Shown in pieces: positions 19,661 through 32,316 of a DNA stretch of 64,000 bases. Position 1 is the stretch's first letter. Each line of letters begins with the position of its first letter. Below the pieces are notes generated by a model that saw only the letters and a list, made by a program, of their open reading frames with translations, was not told the DNA's origin and searched no databases. The translations under genes and the position numbers were made by a program. The stretch spans positions 78,092,989 through 78,156,988 of the forward strand of contig JAAALK010000082.1 of NCBI GenBank assembly GCA_019279435.1. The letters run 5' to 3'. Source of the DNA: Zizania palustris (lineage: Eukaryota > Streptophyta > Magnoliopsida > Poales > Poaceae).

Positions 19661-22600
19661 TCCGTTGGCGTCATCGCTTCGTCGCCGAACAGGAGGCGGA
19701 ACGGGGTGAAGCCCGTTGCCTGGGAAACGGTCGTCCGGATGGACCATAAGACCTTGGGTAGTTCGTCGGGCCACGTGCCTCGGGCCAACCCGACAATACG
19801 CTTATGAAGGCCGGACAGAATGTGCCCGTTAGCTCGCTCCACGGCTCCGTTAGACTGGGGGTGCCGCACGGCCGCGAAGCAAAGCTGAACTCCCAGCTCG
19901 TCACAGAATGCCCAGAAGCTGCCAGCGTCAAACTGCGTTCCGTTATCCAATGTGAGCTGCTTGGGTACTCCGAATCGGCACACGACATGCTGCCAGAAAA
20001 ACTTCTGGACACTTCGGGATGTGATGGTGGTGAGAGGCTCCGCTTCAACCCACTTGGAGAAGTATTCGATTGCGACAACGACGAAGCGTAGGTTTCCCTT
20101 CGCTCTGGGGAGTGGACCAACGAGGTCCATGCCCCAGCGGGCCAAGGGCCACACAGGAGGGATAGGTAGCAACCTTGCTGGAGGGCGGTGACTGCGTCGG
20201 CCCATCCACTGGCAACCTTGGCAGGCGCGGACGAGTTCTTCGGCGTCGGCGATGATGGTGGGCCAGTACACGCCTTGCCGGAGAGCTTTGCCTGCGAGGG
20301 CCCGCGGCGCTAAGTGACTGCCGCACAACCCTTCATGTATCTCCCGGAGCATGGCGACACCGTCGGAATGCGAGACGCAGCGGAGCAGCGGGGAACATAC
20401 TCCGGACTTGTACAGGATTCCATTGACGACCTCGAATGACCTAGCGCGGAGTTGCAGGCGAACCTGCTCCGGACTGGGATGGACTTCATCGCCGCCTGCG
20501 AGCGCGCGGAGGATGGGCTCGCGCCAATCGACGCTGGCCGTACAGAGTACTGGGGCCAGGCATGACGACTGTTCGCTCTCGTCCGGGGCGGCGGGGACGG
20601 CCGCCTCGCTTCGATGAGTTACCGAAGGCTGGGCGAGTTCCTCGAAGAAAGCCCCTGGCGGCAAGGCCTGGGCGCCGGCCCCGGCCTTAGCGAGGGCATC
20701 CGCTTGGGCGTTGTCGCTTCGCGGGATGTTCTGGACGGAGATGCCCTTGAAGGATGCTTCGTACTTGCGGATGGAGTCGAGGTAGGAAGCGAGGTCCGGG
20801 TGCTTCGCTCGAAAGGACTTGTCTATGTGCCCGGCGACCACTTGGGAATCGGTCTTCACGATCACGCGCGCGGCGCCCAAAGCGAGCGCCTTGCGAAGTC
20901 CCAAGAGGACTCCTTCGTATTCTGCGACGTTGTTAGTGGCCTTGAAGCTTAACCGAGCGGAGTATAGGGCCTGCTGACCCGATGGGGAGATGATGACTGC
21001 TCCGGCTCCAGCCCCGGAGGCCTGGTAAGCACCATCCGTAAAAACGGTCCAAATCTCTTCGCCCGTGCTGGCGCTCGCGGGCTCTCGGGCCCGCGTCCAC
21101 TCTGCGACGAAGTCGGCGAGAATCTGGGATTTAATGGCTGTCCGGGCAACGAAGGAGATCCCGAACGGGGCCAGCTCTACTGCCCACTTCCCGATGCGAC
21201 CAGTGGCGTCTTTGTTTCTGAACATGTCGCCCAACGGATAGGCTGTTGGAATGATGATGTCGTGGGCCAAGAAGTAGTGTCGGAGCTTTCGGGAGGCCAT
21301 GACGAGGGCATAAGCCACCTTCTCTAGCTCGGAGTATCTGGCCTTGGCGTCGGCGAGAACCTCGGAAACGAAGTAGACGGGCCGCTGGACTAGCTTCCCA
21401 CCGCACTCTTCCTCCTGAACCAAGGCCGCGCTTGCGGCGGTGCCAGAGGCGGCGAGATAAACCAGCAAAGGACTGCCGGCCCGTGGCGTGGCGAGGGCCA
21501 CGAGGCCGGAGAGATAATCCTTGATTTGCTGGAAACAATCCTGGCACTCGGGGGTCCATTCGAAATGCTTGGAACCTCGAAGCACCTTGAAGATGGGCAA
21601 ACTTCGTTCTGCTGATTTGGCGAGAAAACGCCCCAGGGCGGCCAGCCGTCCGGCCAACTTCTGCGCCTGCCGCAGGTTCTGAGGTGGCGCCATGTTCTGC
21701 AATGCTTGAACTTGTGTTGGACTTGCTTCGATGCCGCGGCTGGAGACGAGGTACCCAAGCAGCTTCCCTGCGCGTGCTCCGAAGACGCACTTGTCAGGGT
21801 TAAGCCGGATCCCACACCGCCGGAGGCTGTCGAAGGTTTCGGCTATGTCGGACCCGTGCTGACTTGCGGAGGCAGTCTTGATGACGATGTCGTCCATGTA
21901 AGCTTCCATGTTCCGCCCGAGCTGATGACCGAGGGCCTTTGAGATTAACCTTGAAAAGGTTGCTCCGGCGTTACGGAGGCCGAAGGGCATCCGGAGGTAG
22001 CAGAACACTCCAGCTGGGGTGACAAAGCTGGTTTTCACTTGGTCTTCAGGCTTGAGCCAGATCTGATGATAACCGGAATATGCGTCGAGGAAGCTTAGGA
22101 GCTCGGCGCCGGCTGTGGAATCTACTAGCTGATCGATGCGAGGCAGCGGGTAGGGGTCACGGGGGCAAGCTTTATTCAAAGAAGTAAAGTCGATACACAT
22201 GCGCCATTTGCCAGATGTTTTCTTCTGGACAAACACAGTGTTGGACAACCAGTCGGTGTGACTCACTTCCCTGATGACCCCGGCGCGGAGCAGCTTGTCG
22301 GTCTCGGCCTTGGCGAGCTCAGCCCGTTCGGCGGATAGCCTCCGAAGCCCCTGGCGGACTGGTCGTGCCTTCGGATCAACCGCCAGGGAATGCTCGATGA
22401 TGGTCCGGTCGACGCCAGGAATGTCTTCGTCCGACCATGCGGAGATGTCGAGGTTGTTGCAGACGATGGCCTCGAGCTGTGTTGATAATTCTGGCTCCAG
22501 GCCCCCTCCGAACTTGATCGAGTACTCTTTCCCCCCGTGAGTCAGGGTCTTGGTGATGACTTCGCCTTCTGGGAGGGGTTTGGCGGGGCGCCCTTTCTGC

Positions 22601-24867
22601 GCAGGGCCGGCCTCCAGCGGGAGGTTGGCGTCTTCAGCGCCTTCGCGGACACTGTGGACCTGCCGTGGCTCCAGTGGCGCCGCATGGCCGTACTCGACCC
22701 GGCGGGCTGCGGCTTGGTCGCCCAGGACAGACAACACCCCTCCGGGAGTCGGCATCTTGAGGCAGAGGTAGTTGTGGTGAGCGATGGCGCCGAAATGGTT
22801 GAGCATCCCTCGGCCGAAGATGGCGTTGTAGGCGTACGGAGCGTCGACGACGTCGAACAGGATTTCCTCGCGACGCTGGAGGGGCGCGGTGCCGAACGCC
22901 ACTTCCAACAAGACCTGGCCCAGAGCATCGAGCGGAGGGCCCGAGAAGCCTTGGAGCGGTCGAGAGGCTGGCAGCAGGTGCTTGCGCGACAAGCACAGTT
23001 GGTCAAAGGCCTGCACGAAGATGATGTCAGCGGAACTTCCTCCGTCGACTAAAATGCGACGCACCTCGGCTCCGGCGATGTCCGCCGAAATGACGAGTGG
23101 GTCGGCGTGAGGAAACTTGACGCCGGCGGCATCTTCGGCGGTGAAGCTGATGGGGACGTGAGACCATTCCGGGAGGATCAAAGGGCTGGACGTGCCGATG
23201 TGCCCAACTTCTCGAACGTAGTCCCGACGCTGCCGCTTGGACAGCGCTCCGAGGGCTCCCCCTCCGGATATGGGAAGGACCACGCGCTTGCCACGGTCCG
23301 AAGCGGCTTCGAGTATGAGGGCCGGGACTCCGCTGAATCCCTCGGCCGGGGTCATGGCTTTCGGCTCTTCCTGACGCCCGACTATTTGGACCGGGTCCGG
23401 CCGAGGGGTAGAATGCCCCCGGTCGGAGGAACCGCGACCGGACTGGCGCTCGAGGTAGTCACTGCGAAGAGCGAGGATGGTGCGGCAGGAGTCGGTGTCG
23501 TGACTCTAGTTCTCTCCATGGACGCTGCAGTAAAAGGTTCCCCTGGCAGGCGCTCGGGGTGGAGGCTTGGGCCCGGCCTGGCGACTTCCGCCGGGCGTGT
23601 GCAGGTGCTTGGCGGGCGCTTGAGGGGCGATGCTAAGGACTTCCCCCCGAAAGTGCTTTCGGTTCCGCCGAGAATCTTGATGAACAAGGTCCGGGCGAGC
23701 GGGCTCCGGGCGCCGGAAGTCAGGGGCGCGACGTGGGCCCCGGCTGGGTTTCGGAGGCACTTCGTACGCTCGGGCGTTCGGAGCCCGGACAGGGACTACC
23801 ATCGCCTGTCGGCGTATCTGGCCCTCTTCGGACCGGGCGTACTCTTCGAAGTACGTCATGAGCTGCGCCACCGAAGAGATGGGCATCCGGTGGAGCTTGT
23901 CGAGGAGACCTGGGTGGGTGACGCCTTCCCGGGCCGCGTCGATGACTGAAGAAGCCGAAAGCCCCTTGATCTGAGCTTTGGTGTGCGCAAAGCGCTGGGA
24001 GTACTGCCGCAGGGTCTCTCCGGGTTGCTGCTTCACTTGAAAAAGGCTCCCGGTGGACATGGGGGCCACGAAGGTCCCCTGGAAGTTGTTGACGAACTTC
24101 TTTTTCAGCTGCTCCTACGAGTGGATGGTCCCTGGTCGGAGGGACCAGAACCATCGAAGGGCGATCCCTTCGAGCGCCATAGGGAAGCATTTGGCCATGG
24201 CGTCCCGGCTCCCCCCGGACGCTTCTATTGCCAGAGCGTAAGAGCGAGAGAACTCGCCGGGGTCGGAGTCCCCGGAGTACTTGGGGAGCTTGGCGGCGCG
24301 GAAGCTCGAACTGAAACGCACCCTCTGGAGGTCCGGGTGCAGGGGAGAGTCCTCGTCGTATGATGCGTTCTCCTCTTCCGGGGGGTTCTCGTCGTCGCTC
24401 AGGTCCGTGACCGTAGCTCTCGCGGCGCGGAAGGCTGCCGGGGGGGCCGGGGGCCGGAGCGACGCTTCCTGATGCCACAAAGCCAGCTCCGCCTTTAGCC
24501 TGGCGTTCTCGGCGGCCAGGGCATCGGCCTGGCTCCCGCTTCCCCCGGAAGTTGTGTCGGGGTCCCGCGAGCGGACGTAGTCCGTCTGAAGGGACACTAC
24601 TACTGGAGGTCCACCTGGGAGATGCTGCTCCGGCGGCCCGCCCGGCGACCCGGCCAGGTTGGCGGAGGTCGGCTCGGGCAGGCCGTCGGTGCCTCGAGCT
24701 CTGGGTGTCTCTTCTTGCAACTGGGTGGAGCCCGCTGGGGGCGCCGCTCCGACGGTGGTGGTGATGGGAGCTGAAGGATTGGGGTCGACGGCCGGGGCGG
24801 GCTCGCCCCCAGCGGTTCGGGTCGACCTGCGCAGGGGGGCCGTGCTCGCTCCTTTCCGGCTCGACAT
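19660..24867 (-). pseudogene. gag-pol: Tat3 gag-pol polyprotein
   Basis: A single frame from ATG at 24867. Gag (FSRSYALAIEA, MAKCFP, RWFWSLRP) is interrupted by TAG near 24115. A second TAG at about 23506 lies inside the zinc-knuckle-like motif. Protease DGGSSAD lies near 23024-23050. The RT has YMDD at 21889-21900. An RT-linked RNase H follows, then a second RNase H (FTDGAYQASGAG, NNVAEYEG). Integrase has HEGLCGSH/CQGC, GMDLVG, DNGTQFD and AVERANG. The two RNase H domains are typical of Tat-clade gypsy elements. Integrase ends abruptly after EAMTPTEL at the deletion junction. The frame happens to stay open down to 18928 across the antisense gene, so the last 240 or so residues are not genuine pol. 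Only two stops and the deletion inactivate it. Confidence 0.88.
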
Positions 24868-24911
24868 GCTTTGGGTGGATGGGTGTAGAGGACACTAGCT
24901 TTTCGGACTAG

Positions 24912-24933
24912 GATCCCCACGGACGGCGCCAAC
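24912..24933 (-). promoter_or_regulatory. Tat3 primer-binding site
   Basis: Minus-strand GTTGGCGCCGTCCGTGGGGA next to the 5' LTR, about 45-66 bp before the gag ATG. Confidence 0.85.
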
Positions 24934-25558
24934 TGTTGGGACGACGGATCGAACCAGTAGGTTTTAGTGGAAAACAAGAGTGGTGTATTCAATGCCTTGG
25001 TCAGCTTGCCCGTTACAACTGTAGTGAGGGGTATTTATAGGGCGCCCCGCCAGAGGACTAAGCGCCTCCGGGCTGCCAACGGCCACCCGACCAACCCTGA
25101 CCGGTAGTACAGACAAAGAGATACATAGTACAGACAAGAAGATTCGACTCTGACAGCGTATCGGCCGTGTCGGATGCTTCCTGCGCCGCCCGACACGGCT
25201 CAGAAGATCGCGATCCTGTCCTTTCGTACGACCGCCTAGTCCTTTTCCGCCACGACTCTCTTCGGGCCCGTCTCGCCGGGTCGGCCGAGAGCCCCGGGCC
25301 TTCAGCCTCCGGAAGACGAGCTCCCGTGTCCTACGCCGAAGGGCGACCTCCGGCTTCCTCTCACCGGAAGGTGGCCTCCGGCTTTGCTCCTCCGGAAGGT
25401 GACCTCCGGCCACGCTCCTCCGGACGGTGACCTCCGGCCACGCTCCTCCGGAAGGTGACCTCCGGCCACGCTCCTCCGGAAGGTGACCTCCGTCATCAAG
25501 CCTGGGCCCTCCGGCTGGGGGCCCGCCCCGCCGACTCCAGGGATTATCTCCCCCAACA
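24934..25558 (-). repeat. Tat3 5' LTR
   Basis: 625 bp, almost identical to the 3' LTR. TATA box on the minus strand (TATTTATA on plus, 25032-25039), about 165 bp before the gag ATG. Followed by target duplication CCAAG. Confidence 0.92.
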
Positions 25559-28500
25559 CCAAGTTAACTTCTTCTTCTTCTTTTTTAATATAATATAATA
25601 TATCTTTGCACATTTCGGGCACAATTGCACCGGAACCATTCCGAGGAATTAAAAATTGAGGTCGTTTTTGAAGTTTTAAAAGATCGAAGGTAGCCCATAA
25701 CAGGCGGAGTTCTTCGGTAACATTTAACACTTCGACATCATCCACACAGGGTTGAGAAGCCTACAAACAAGATAAGTAAATTTTCATTCATAATGTATGA
25801 AAGCATAAGTTTTTACATAGTTGGGATCCTAAAACAAAGCTAGACCTGTGGGTTCGGCGGAGGCTGGCTGCTCGAAGCTTGAGACCGAGCTTGCTTCTGA
25901 GGTTGCCCTTCATCGATCCAAGCTTTGATCGCAGTACGACCTTCGGCTCTCCACGAAGCTTGGAAGGCTTGCCAAGCTGCGGCCACATCTTTAGAAGGAT
26001 TAAGAAGCTGGTTTTCATCGAAGGTAATGGGAGCCACCCCTGAGTCTGGCGTTATTGATAACCCTATATCTTCTTAGTAGCGAAGTACTCCGAGAGCAGC
26101 TACATGGCCGGAGAGCTCTCCATACCGAATACCTGTTGTCTTCATCTCCTTCGCAGCTCCTTGGATCATTTTTAGCCTTCGCAACAGGGGGACGTTGTCA
26201 TTCGAAGGTAGTGTCCCAGTAGTACCGAAGTACTCCAGAACACTTAGGAGATGGTTCATGACCTCCGCAGCTACCTTCTCTGATTTCAGTTTATCTTCGA
26301 TTAAAGCGTCCATTGATGAAGTCAGCTCATCCACTACAGACGAGAGCCTAGCTGCCTCCGTAGCCAGAGAACTCTTCTGGCTAAGCAAGTTGTTAGCCTC
26401 CTCCGTAGCTTTAGTCTTTTCTTCTTGGAGCCTGACTAGATCAGCCCCTGTTATAGCATGCTCTACCCGCATCTTTTCTATCTCTGCCTGAAGCACAATT
26501 TGTTCTGCTTCGAGCTCTATATTCACAGCTTCCAAGTTTTGCCCGGCCCTCCGCTCTACTGAAACCATTTCATCTAAGTGGGAAACCCGACCTTCAGAGA
26601 TGTTAAGATTCCTCTGGAGAGAAGTAATTTCCTCTTGAAGGCGAAGGCTTCCACGTTCGTTCGAGACAGCCGCAGCTCGAGCCAAAACTATTTGCTGCAA
26701 AGAGGAAAAAGCAAGGTGAGAAATTATTTGTAGGTAGGATTAATTTCATTTTGCGGATACTTTGTACCTGGTACGTTGCACGCTCCAAGGCGGCGTTGAG
26801 TTCCGAACCCTCAGCTTTGCTCAGGATGGCCACCAAGTCCGTTTCCCCAACTTCTCGTTTGGCCCGGTTGAAAGGCTCAAGCAGGGCCCGAAGTCTGGTC
26901 CTTCGCTCCAAGAAAGGATCTAGGAGGGGGAGCATGGACAAGGCCCTCTGATCGTCTTCGTTCGGTGAGGGGTCGTAGCGCTGCGCCGCATCTTCAGAGA
27001 CCTCCGTAGAATGGCCCCCCTCCGTAGATTGACCCCCGTCTGTTGATTCAGACGGAGTTAATCCCGAATTTGGAGCAGGGAAGGGGTCAATTTTGCCTTT
27101 ACCTTTTCCAGGTACCATGCGTGCGACTTCTGGAATCGGTGTTGGGGAGGTTGAGGTCCCAGGAACCGTATCTACAGGAGGAACCACTTCCATAGGAGCG
27201 GACCCTACCGAGAGAAAGGTATCATATATTGCCTAATTTTGTAGGAAAAAGGAACAAAGGGATTGAGTGAAGTTTACCTCCGAAGTCTTGTCGGCGGGTG
27301 AGCATCGGGCTGCTTGGAGGCTTAAAAGCTACCCCGAAATCTTCGTCGGACTCATAGTTCAGAACGGAAGGTTCAACTGTCGGAGCCACTTTGGGAGCTA
27401 CAGTCGTCGCTTCGTCCGGAATCGGAGTTGCCTCAGCCGCCACTTCGACTCCGCCTTCAGTTATAGGGGCTTCTTCGCGCGGCAAGTCCGGCCGGACAGC
27501 CGAAGTCCCAGCCTACCCAGAGCTACATGGAACATTTGGCGCGTTTGTGTCGACACCAGTGTTTGCTCCCGCCCGGTTTTCATCCTCGTCAATTAAGCTA
27601 ATAAGGAGTCTTCCTTCGTCCTAAGAGGAGTTTGAGACTGAAGCCATCGGACTTGAAGGCGCCACGTTTTTCGGTTTTCGGGCTACCTTCTTAGACGGAG
27701 TCTTAGCAGAAGTAGAAGTTCCGGCCTCCGCTTTCCTCTTCTCCGGCCCTTGTTCTGAAGGCACCCAATCCGGAAGAGGAGGGGGAGCAATTCTGAGTAC
27801 CCCCCATACTCGGTTGAATCGCTCCCAAGTACCCACTAACTTCACTCTTCATTCCTTCTCGGCTGGAGTCGGAACTCCCAGGATTTTCTCCGAAGCCCGA
27901 ACAATTTTCTCTGAAGTCATGGGAGTTAGAGAAGCTGAAAGATAAGTTGGCATTAGTCATCTCATTAAATGAATATATATGAAACATGTTGTTTTCGAAG
28001 TCACCTGCAGGGCTCGAGTTTGAAGAGATCTTTCGGAGACCGCCCTCCAGATCTTCTTCGAAGGTAATAGGCCAGTTGGCCATCAAAGGAGGAATCTGAA
28101 GTTCGATGAATTCCTCCGCTAAGTCCCGCATGCTTAGGCGGCGACTAATTCTTTGAAGTAGGCTGAGGTGAGCTTTGAGCTGACCAGGATCCGGGTGACC
28201 CAAAGCTTCCCTTCGGAAGTTGATGTCTTGCAAGGGTCCGGCCAGAAGGCTGCTTGCCCCAACTTTGGCATAAAACCACCTGAGGATCCAGTCTGTGTAC
28301 CATCTGGCATTGATGGCCTTCGCTGGAAATCTTACAACGTACTCATCCCGAAGCTGGAAGTTGATGCTTTCGAAGGCCACTACCATCTTTTCACCTCCGG
28401 GGTCTATGAAGGTCTTGGGTTGGCAAGAAGCTCTGTGTAGTGCTGCGAAGATCTCAGCTCTTCCTTCGCAACCTTCGGCTCGCAACGCCCATTCGAAGAT

Positions 28501-29053
28501 GGCAAGGCGTGCTACTGCATTCGGAGAAAGTTGAGGAAGGGTGACGTGGAATAGATCTAATACCTCCGACAGGAAGTCGACTGCTGGAAGACCTAATCCT
28601 GCTTCGAAGAAGGCTTCGAAGACTACCACTTCTCCGGTCCTTGGCGAAGGAATGGCTTCCTTTCCAGGTTTGCGGATTACGATCTCCGAGCTAATCTTTC
28701 CTTCTATCGCTGCGGCGAGCGACTCTCTTTTGCAGGTTGATGGTCCTAGTTGATAAGACCGGTCCGGATACTTCGAGGACGCTAGGAGGAGATCATGAGG
28801 GCCAACGTTTTGGGGATTTCTTCCTGCCGCCGCCATTGGTGCTGCTATTGCTGTCACCGGAGTTGCCGTCGTTGATGTCGTCACCGCCGCTACTGCCGCA
28901 GCCTGCTGCCGGGCAAGGGATGAAGCTGCCCTAGGGACCTTGAAGCTTGTCTTCGCCATGAGATCTTATGGATTGCCCAAGAAGGACAATGGAGGCTAGG
29001 GCTTGTTTGCACGAAAGTAGTGAGAAGGGTATTCGGGAAGGGTCTGGGTCCTC

Positions 29054-29061
29054 TATTTATA
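29054..29061 (-). promoter_or_regulatory. TATA box of the Tat2 antisense gene
   Basis: Minus-strand GGGCTATAAATAGAGG, about 95-100 bp before the ATG at 28959. Nearly the same sequence context occurs before the Tat4 copy. Confidence 0.75.
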
Positions 29062-29085
29062 GCCCAGGCCCACCATTTTTTACCG

Positions 29086-29385
29086 TTTACATTGGTCGTT
29101 TCGCATTCTTGACCATTACCCTTTGCAAAGTTAACACATTGCGTAACTTCCGTTAAAAAAAGGTAACGACTATTTCTTCCAAGTCTAAGAAAGCTTTCGA
29201 ACTTATTAAGTTAATTCTAAAAATAGTTCGGATATAATTTCCTTAGAAGTCAATTCGAAGCTTTAAATCTCCGCATATTTCGGAGGTTGACTAAATTTGT
29301 TAACCCTTACGCATGATTATTTTTCTTGCGTATACTGCTTTCCTAACATTACAGATTTAGCGGAGAAGCGTATTCGAGGGGCTAC
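29086..29385 (+). other. Tat2 region between antisense promoter and 3' LTR
   Basis: Non-coding. It ends with the polypurine tract TTCGAGGGGCTAC (29373-29385). It is the upstream region of the antisense promoter and must hold any of its control sites; I recognise none. Confidence 0.6.
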
Positions 29386-29882
29386 TATTGGGGGAAAATA
29401 CTCCATCTTCAGGGTTATTGTTATGACAAGACAAAGACAGATGATTGAATAAAGGGTTTAGAGCATTTAGCTCAGGGAGTACTTTGGATCAAGTTCGAAG
29501 GATGAAGGTGAAGGCTAGTTCGAAGTATATCTTCGAACATGGACTCTTCAGAGAGCTTCTTTGCCAGCTAGGATAGAAGACTTATCATCTATCTGATTAG
29601 ATTAGTCTTTTACCGTTTTAGCCCTATTAACGGTACCGAATAGTTTCCACTATGTCGGTTGTAACAGAGGGGTAAAAGGGTCTTTTCCTTAATGTTTGGG
29701 CCTATAAATACCCCCCGTTTCACCCTGTAAGCGGGATCGAATACTGAGTTATTCAATACACATCTTCGAACCGTTTTGAGCTATTATCCATTTCGGAGGC
29801 TTGAAATAGTTTACTTCACAAACACTTCGTTTGTTAGTTTCTAAGCTTCAGAAACCTGTTAGCGTAATCTTTTACGCCAACA
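29386..29882 (+). repeat. Tat2 3' LTR
   Basis: 497 bp in the expected orientation, starting TATTGGGGG (first G of TG lost) and ending GCCAACA, followed by CCCTC. TATA box TATAAATA at 29703-29710. Confidence 0.92.
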
Positions 29883-30226
29883 CCCTCCGACGGTCACTTC
29901 GGAACAATGGTAATCCTTGTTACTTTGCCTGTGAAGTATCCGCTAATCTACGTAATAGACTGCTATCGCCTTGTTACATCGCCTATGAAGTATACGCTAA
30001 TCTGCGTAACAGATTGCTACCTTCGCCCCTATGCAATACTTAGCAGAATTCGGTCCTCGGGCCAAATTGGTACTTCGAATCTACTCTGTTGCAGGTTTTC
30101 ACGTTCAGAGCTACTTCATCAGAGGGGTCCGGAGCTGAGAGATCGAGTTTGGAGGTTGCTAGAACACCATTCGGTGAGACTATTGCTTCGACCGCGCACT
30201 CCGTCAGCAGACTTCATCACGGTAGG
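29883..30226 (+). repeat. Gyp1 5' LTR, segment 2
   Basis: Continues the Gyp1 LTR after Tat2 and matches about 45950-46232 of the right LTR. It is cut at CATCACGGTAGG by the Tat4 LTR. The expected third segment is not seen. Confidence 0.85.
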
Positions 30227-30721
30227 TGTTGGGGGAAAATATTCCATTTTCAGGGTTATTGCAGTGACAAGATAAAGACTGGTGATTAAGCCGAAGACTT
30301 CCAGCATATAACTTCGGAGATGCATTGAATCAAGTTCGAAGTATGATGACGAAATCTAGTTCGAAGTATATCTTTGAACTTGGACTCTTCCGAGAGTTTC
30401 TTTGCCAGCTAAGATGGAAGACTTATCTTCTTTCTCATTAGATTAGTCTTTTACCATTTTAGCCCTATTAAGGGTACCGAATAGTTTCCACTATGTCGGT
30501 TGTATTAGAGGGGTAAAAGGGTCTTTTCCTTAATGTTTAGGCCTATAAATACCCCCCGTTTTACCCTGTAATAAGGACCAAATACAAGTTATTCAATACA
30601 CATTCTTGAACTATTATAAGTTATTATCCTTTCGGAGGCTTGGAATAGTTTCTTTCGCAAACACTTCGTTTGTTAGTTTCTAATCTTCAGAAACCTGTTA
30701 GCGTAATCTTTTAGGTCAACA
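30227..30721 (+). repeat. Tat4 5' LTR
   Basis: 495 bp, TGTTGGGGG to GTCAACA, with TATAAATA at 30544-30551. It is similar to the Tat2 and Tat5 LTRs. Confidence 0.92.
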
Positions 30722-30743
30722 GTTGGCGCCGTCCGTGGGGAAC
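30722..30743 (+). promoter_or_regulatory. Tat4 primer-binding site
   Basis: GTTGGCGCCGTCCGTGGGGA directly after the 5' LTR. Confidence 0.88.
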
Positions 30744-30783
30744 CTAGTCTAAGAAACTTCGTTCTCTACCAACTTCTCACACC

Positions 30784-32316
30784 ATGCCTCCTAAGCGGAG
30801 TGCAGCTGGTAATCCTGTTCGAAGGTCCCCTCGGACCTCCGGAGTAAGATCTTCAGATACAGTTGAGGTCGGAGGACCTTCGACGTTTCCTCCACCTCAA
30901 ACTCCGGAAGGGATTCCCATTCCTCGAGCACACGGAGTTCCTCCGCCAACTCCATCTATACTTCGGCCAGCCGGAGTCCCTCTTCCACCTCAAGTTCCAC
31001 TTCGAATTGATCCCTACAGTTCTCAAGACCTGGAAGATCCTTCCAGAGGATATGAAGACAGTCTTGGTGATATGGCCGCTCAAATAGCCAGTCTCCAAGC
31101 CGAAGTTGCAAGGTGGCGGCAAGAAGCCACGAATAGGCTTCGTTCTCAAGCCACTCCAACCATTCCCGAAGTGCCCAAAGACGATGAGGTTATTTATCCC
31201 GAAGCCCCAGAGAATGCTTCCATCGATACCAAGTCTCCGCTGCATCCCGAGTTGCAGAAAGTATGCTTCGACCCCAAGTTCAAAACTTCGAAGCTTTGCA
31301 AGTATGCCGGAGATGAAGATCTTGGAGAATTTGTTCGTTCTTATGCTCTAGCAATTGAAGCCAGTGGGGGAGTGCGGGACACTATGGCAAAATGCTTTCC
31401 CCTAGCTCTGCAAGGAGTAGCATTGCGGTGGTTCTAGTCTTTGAAGCCAGGATCAATTAATTTATGGGGGCAGCTGAAGAAGAAGTTCGTAAGCAATTTC
31501 CAAGGCACCTTCATACCCCCAATGTCAACGGGAAGTCTTTTCCAGGTGAAGCATCTCCCTGGAGAGACATTGAGACAATACTTCAAGCGCTTCACTCATA
31601 CGAAGTCGCAGATTCGAGGGTTAACTACGTCTGCAGTAGTTGACGCAGCTCGAGAAGGAGTCATTCATCCAGGCCTCCTTGATAAACTTCACCAGAAGAG
31701 CATATCTTCTGTTTCTCAGTTGATGTCATATTTCGAAGAGTATGCAAGGTCAGAAGAAGGATGGCTTCGAAGAACTGCTGCAACCCCGTCTATACTGCAA
31801 GAAGTGAAATTGGAAGTGAAAACTTCAGCACAGCCACAAGGGCCTAGCTTCGAAGTTCAGCATGACAGGCGTAGGGGGCAAAAGCATCCTCGTTCAGAAG
31901 TTCTAAACATTGCACCCCCGCAGAAGTTTGCTCAAAGAGCTCCGCAACCATCAGGAAGCAAGACCAGTGGCTGGAGGCCGCTAGGGAAACCGGCTGGCAA
32001 AGGACAGACCTTGTTCTGCTGTATCCATGGTGAAAACCGGAGCCATGCAACTGATACTTGCAAGGCTATACTTGCTCTGAGAGGAGAGTATCTGGAAAGA
32101 ACTTCGGGTCGAGGCACTACTGACCGAGTTCCAGCTGAAGTGCATCCGGAGCCTGTCCAGGCTGTGGCGCGGATAGAGAACTTCGATTCAGCAAGACGCC
32201 CTCCGGTGGTCAATATTATGCCACCTCTGAAGCAAGAAGAGGGGCAAGATCGAGAAAAAAGAGTAGTCCTCCCCATCTCCGGAGGAGGGACTCTCGGAAG
32301 TATGTCCAAGAGGTAG
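30784..32316 (+). pseudogene. gag: Tat4 gag
   Basis: ATG at 30784, 40 bp after the primer-binding site. It encodes a basic, proline-rich start, the gag core (VRSYALAIEASGG, MAKCFPLAL, ALRWF) and STGSLFQVKHLPGETLRQYFKRF. A CxxH-x5-H-x4-C zinc-knuckle-like motif (CCIHGENRSHATDTC) lies near 32014-32060. TAG at about 31435 replaces a Trp codon kept in Tat3 gag (FWSL). A second TAG ends the frame at 32316 just before protease. Gag and the pol parts up to RNase H share one frame, so this was a single gag-pol polyprotein. Confidence 0.85.

Larger units (their letters stand above)
17225..25558 (-). mobile_element. Tat3: GC-rich gypsy element, minus strand
   Basis: 8334 bp, flanked by CCAAG (17220-17224 and 25559-25563), inside exon 5 of the Tat2 antisense gene. 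Element orientation is minus: 5' LTR 25558-24934, primer-binding site, gag-pol, then the antisense gene on the plus strand, polypurine tract, 3' LTR 17850-17225. The LTRs differ at only about four sites, so this is the youngest element here, in keeping with its inner position. Its coding DNA is far richer in GC than that of Tat2 and Tat4. Confidence 0.93.
16927..28959 (-). pseudogene. Tat2 antisense spliced gene, split by Tat3
   Basis: Proposed exons: 28959-28005, 27934-27278, 27204-26768, 26694-25846 and 25760-25559 plus 17219-16927 across the Tat3 insertion (target duplication CCAAG). Introns are GT-AG, 70, 73, 73 and 85 nt, and the spliced frame joins correctly at introns 1 and 2. Exon 1 has the gypsy-type-transposon-like domain (FEAFFEAGLGLP, LPQLSPNAVARLAIFEW), exon 2 basic patches (KRKAEAG, KKVARKPK), exon 4 a coiled coil followed by EYFGTTGTLPS. 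Exon 5 ends GFRFLLGIDTDFS. Premature stops lie in exon 2 (near 27620) and exon 4 (near 26074). It is dead, but its structure is very clear. Confidence 0.82.
12644..29882 (+). mobile_element. Tat2: gypsy element with inverted 5' LTR and nested Tat3
   Basis: Bounded by target duplications CCCTC (12639-12643 and 29883-29887) in the Gyp1 LTR. Order: LTR in reverse orientation, primer-binding site, gag, RNase H, integrase, tandem repeats, antisense spliced gene (split by Tat3), polypurine tract, 3' LTR. Protease and RT are missing through an in-frame deletion. Without Tat3 it is about 8.9 kb. The two LTRs are both 497 bp and differ at roughly ten sites by eye. Confidence 0.9.
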
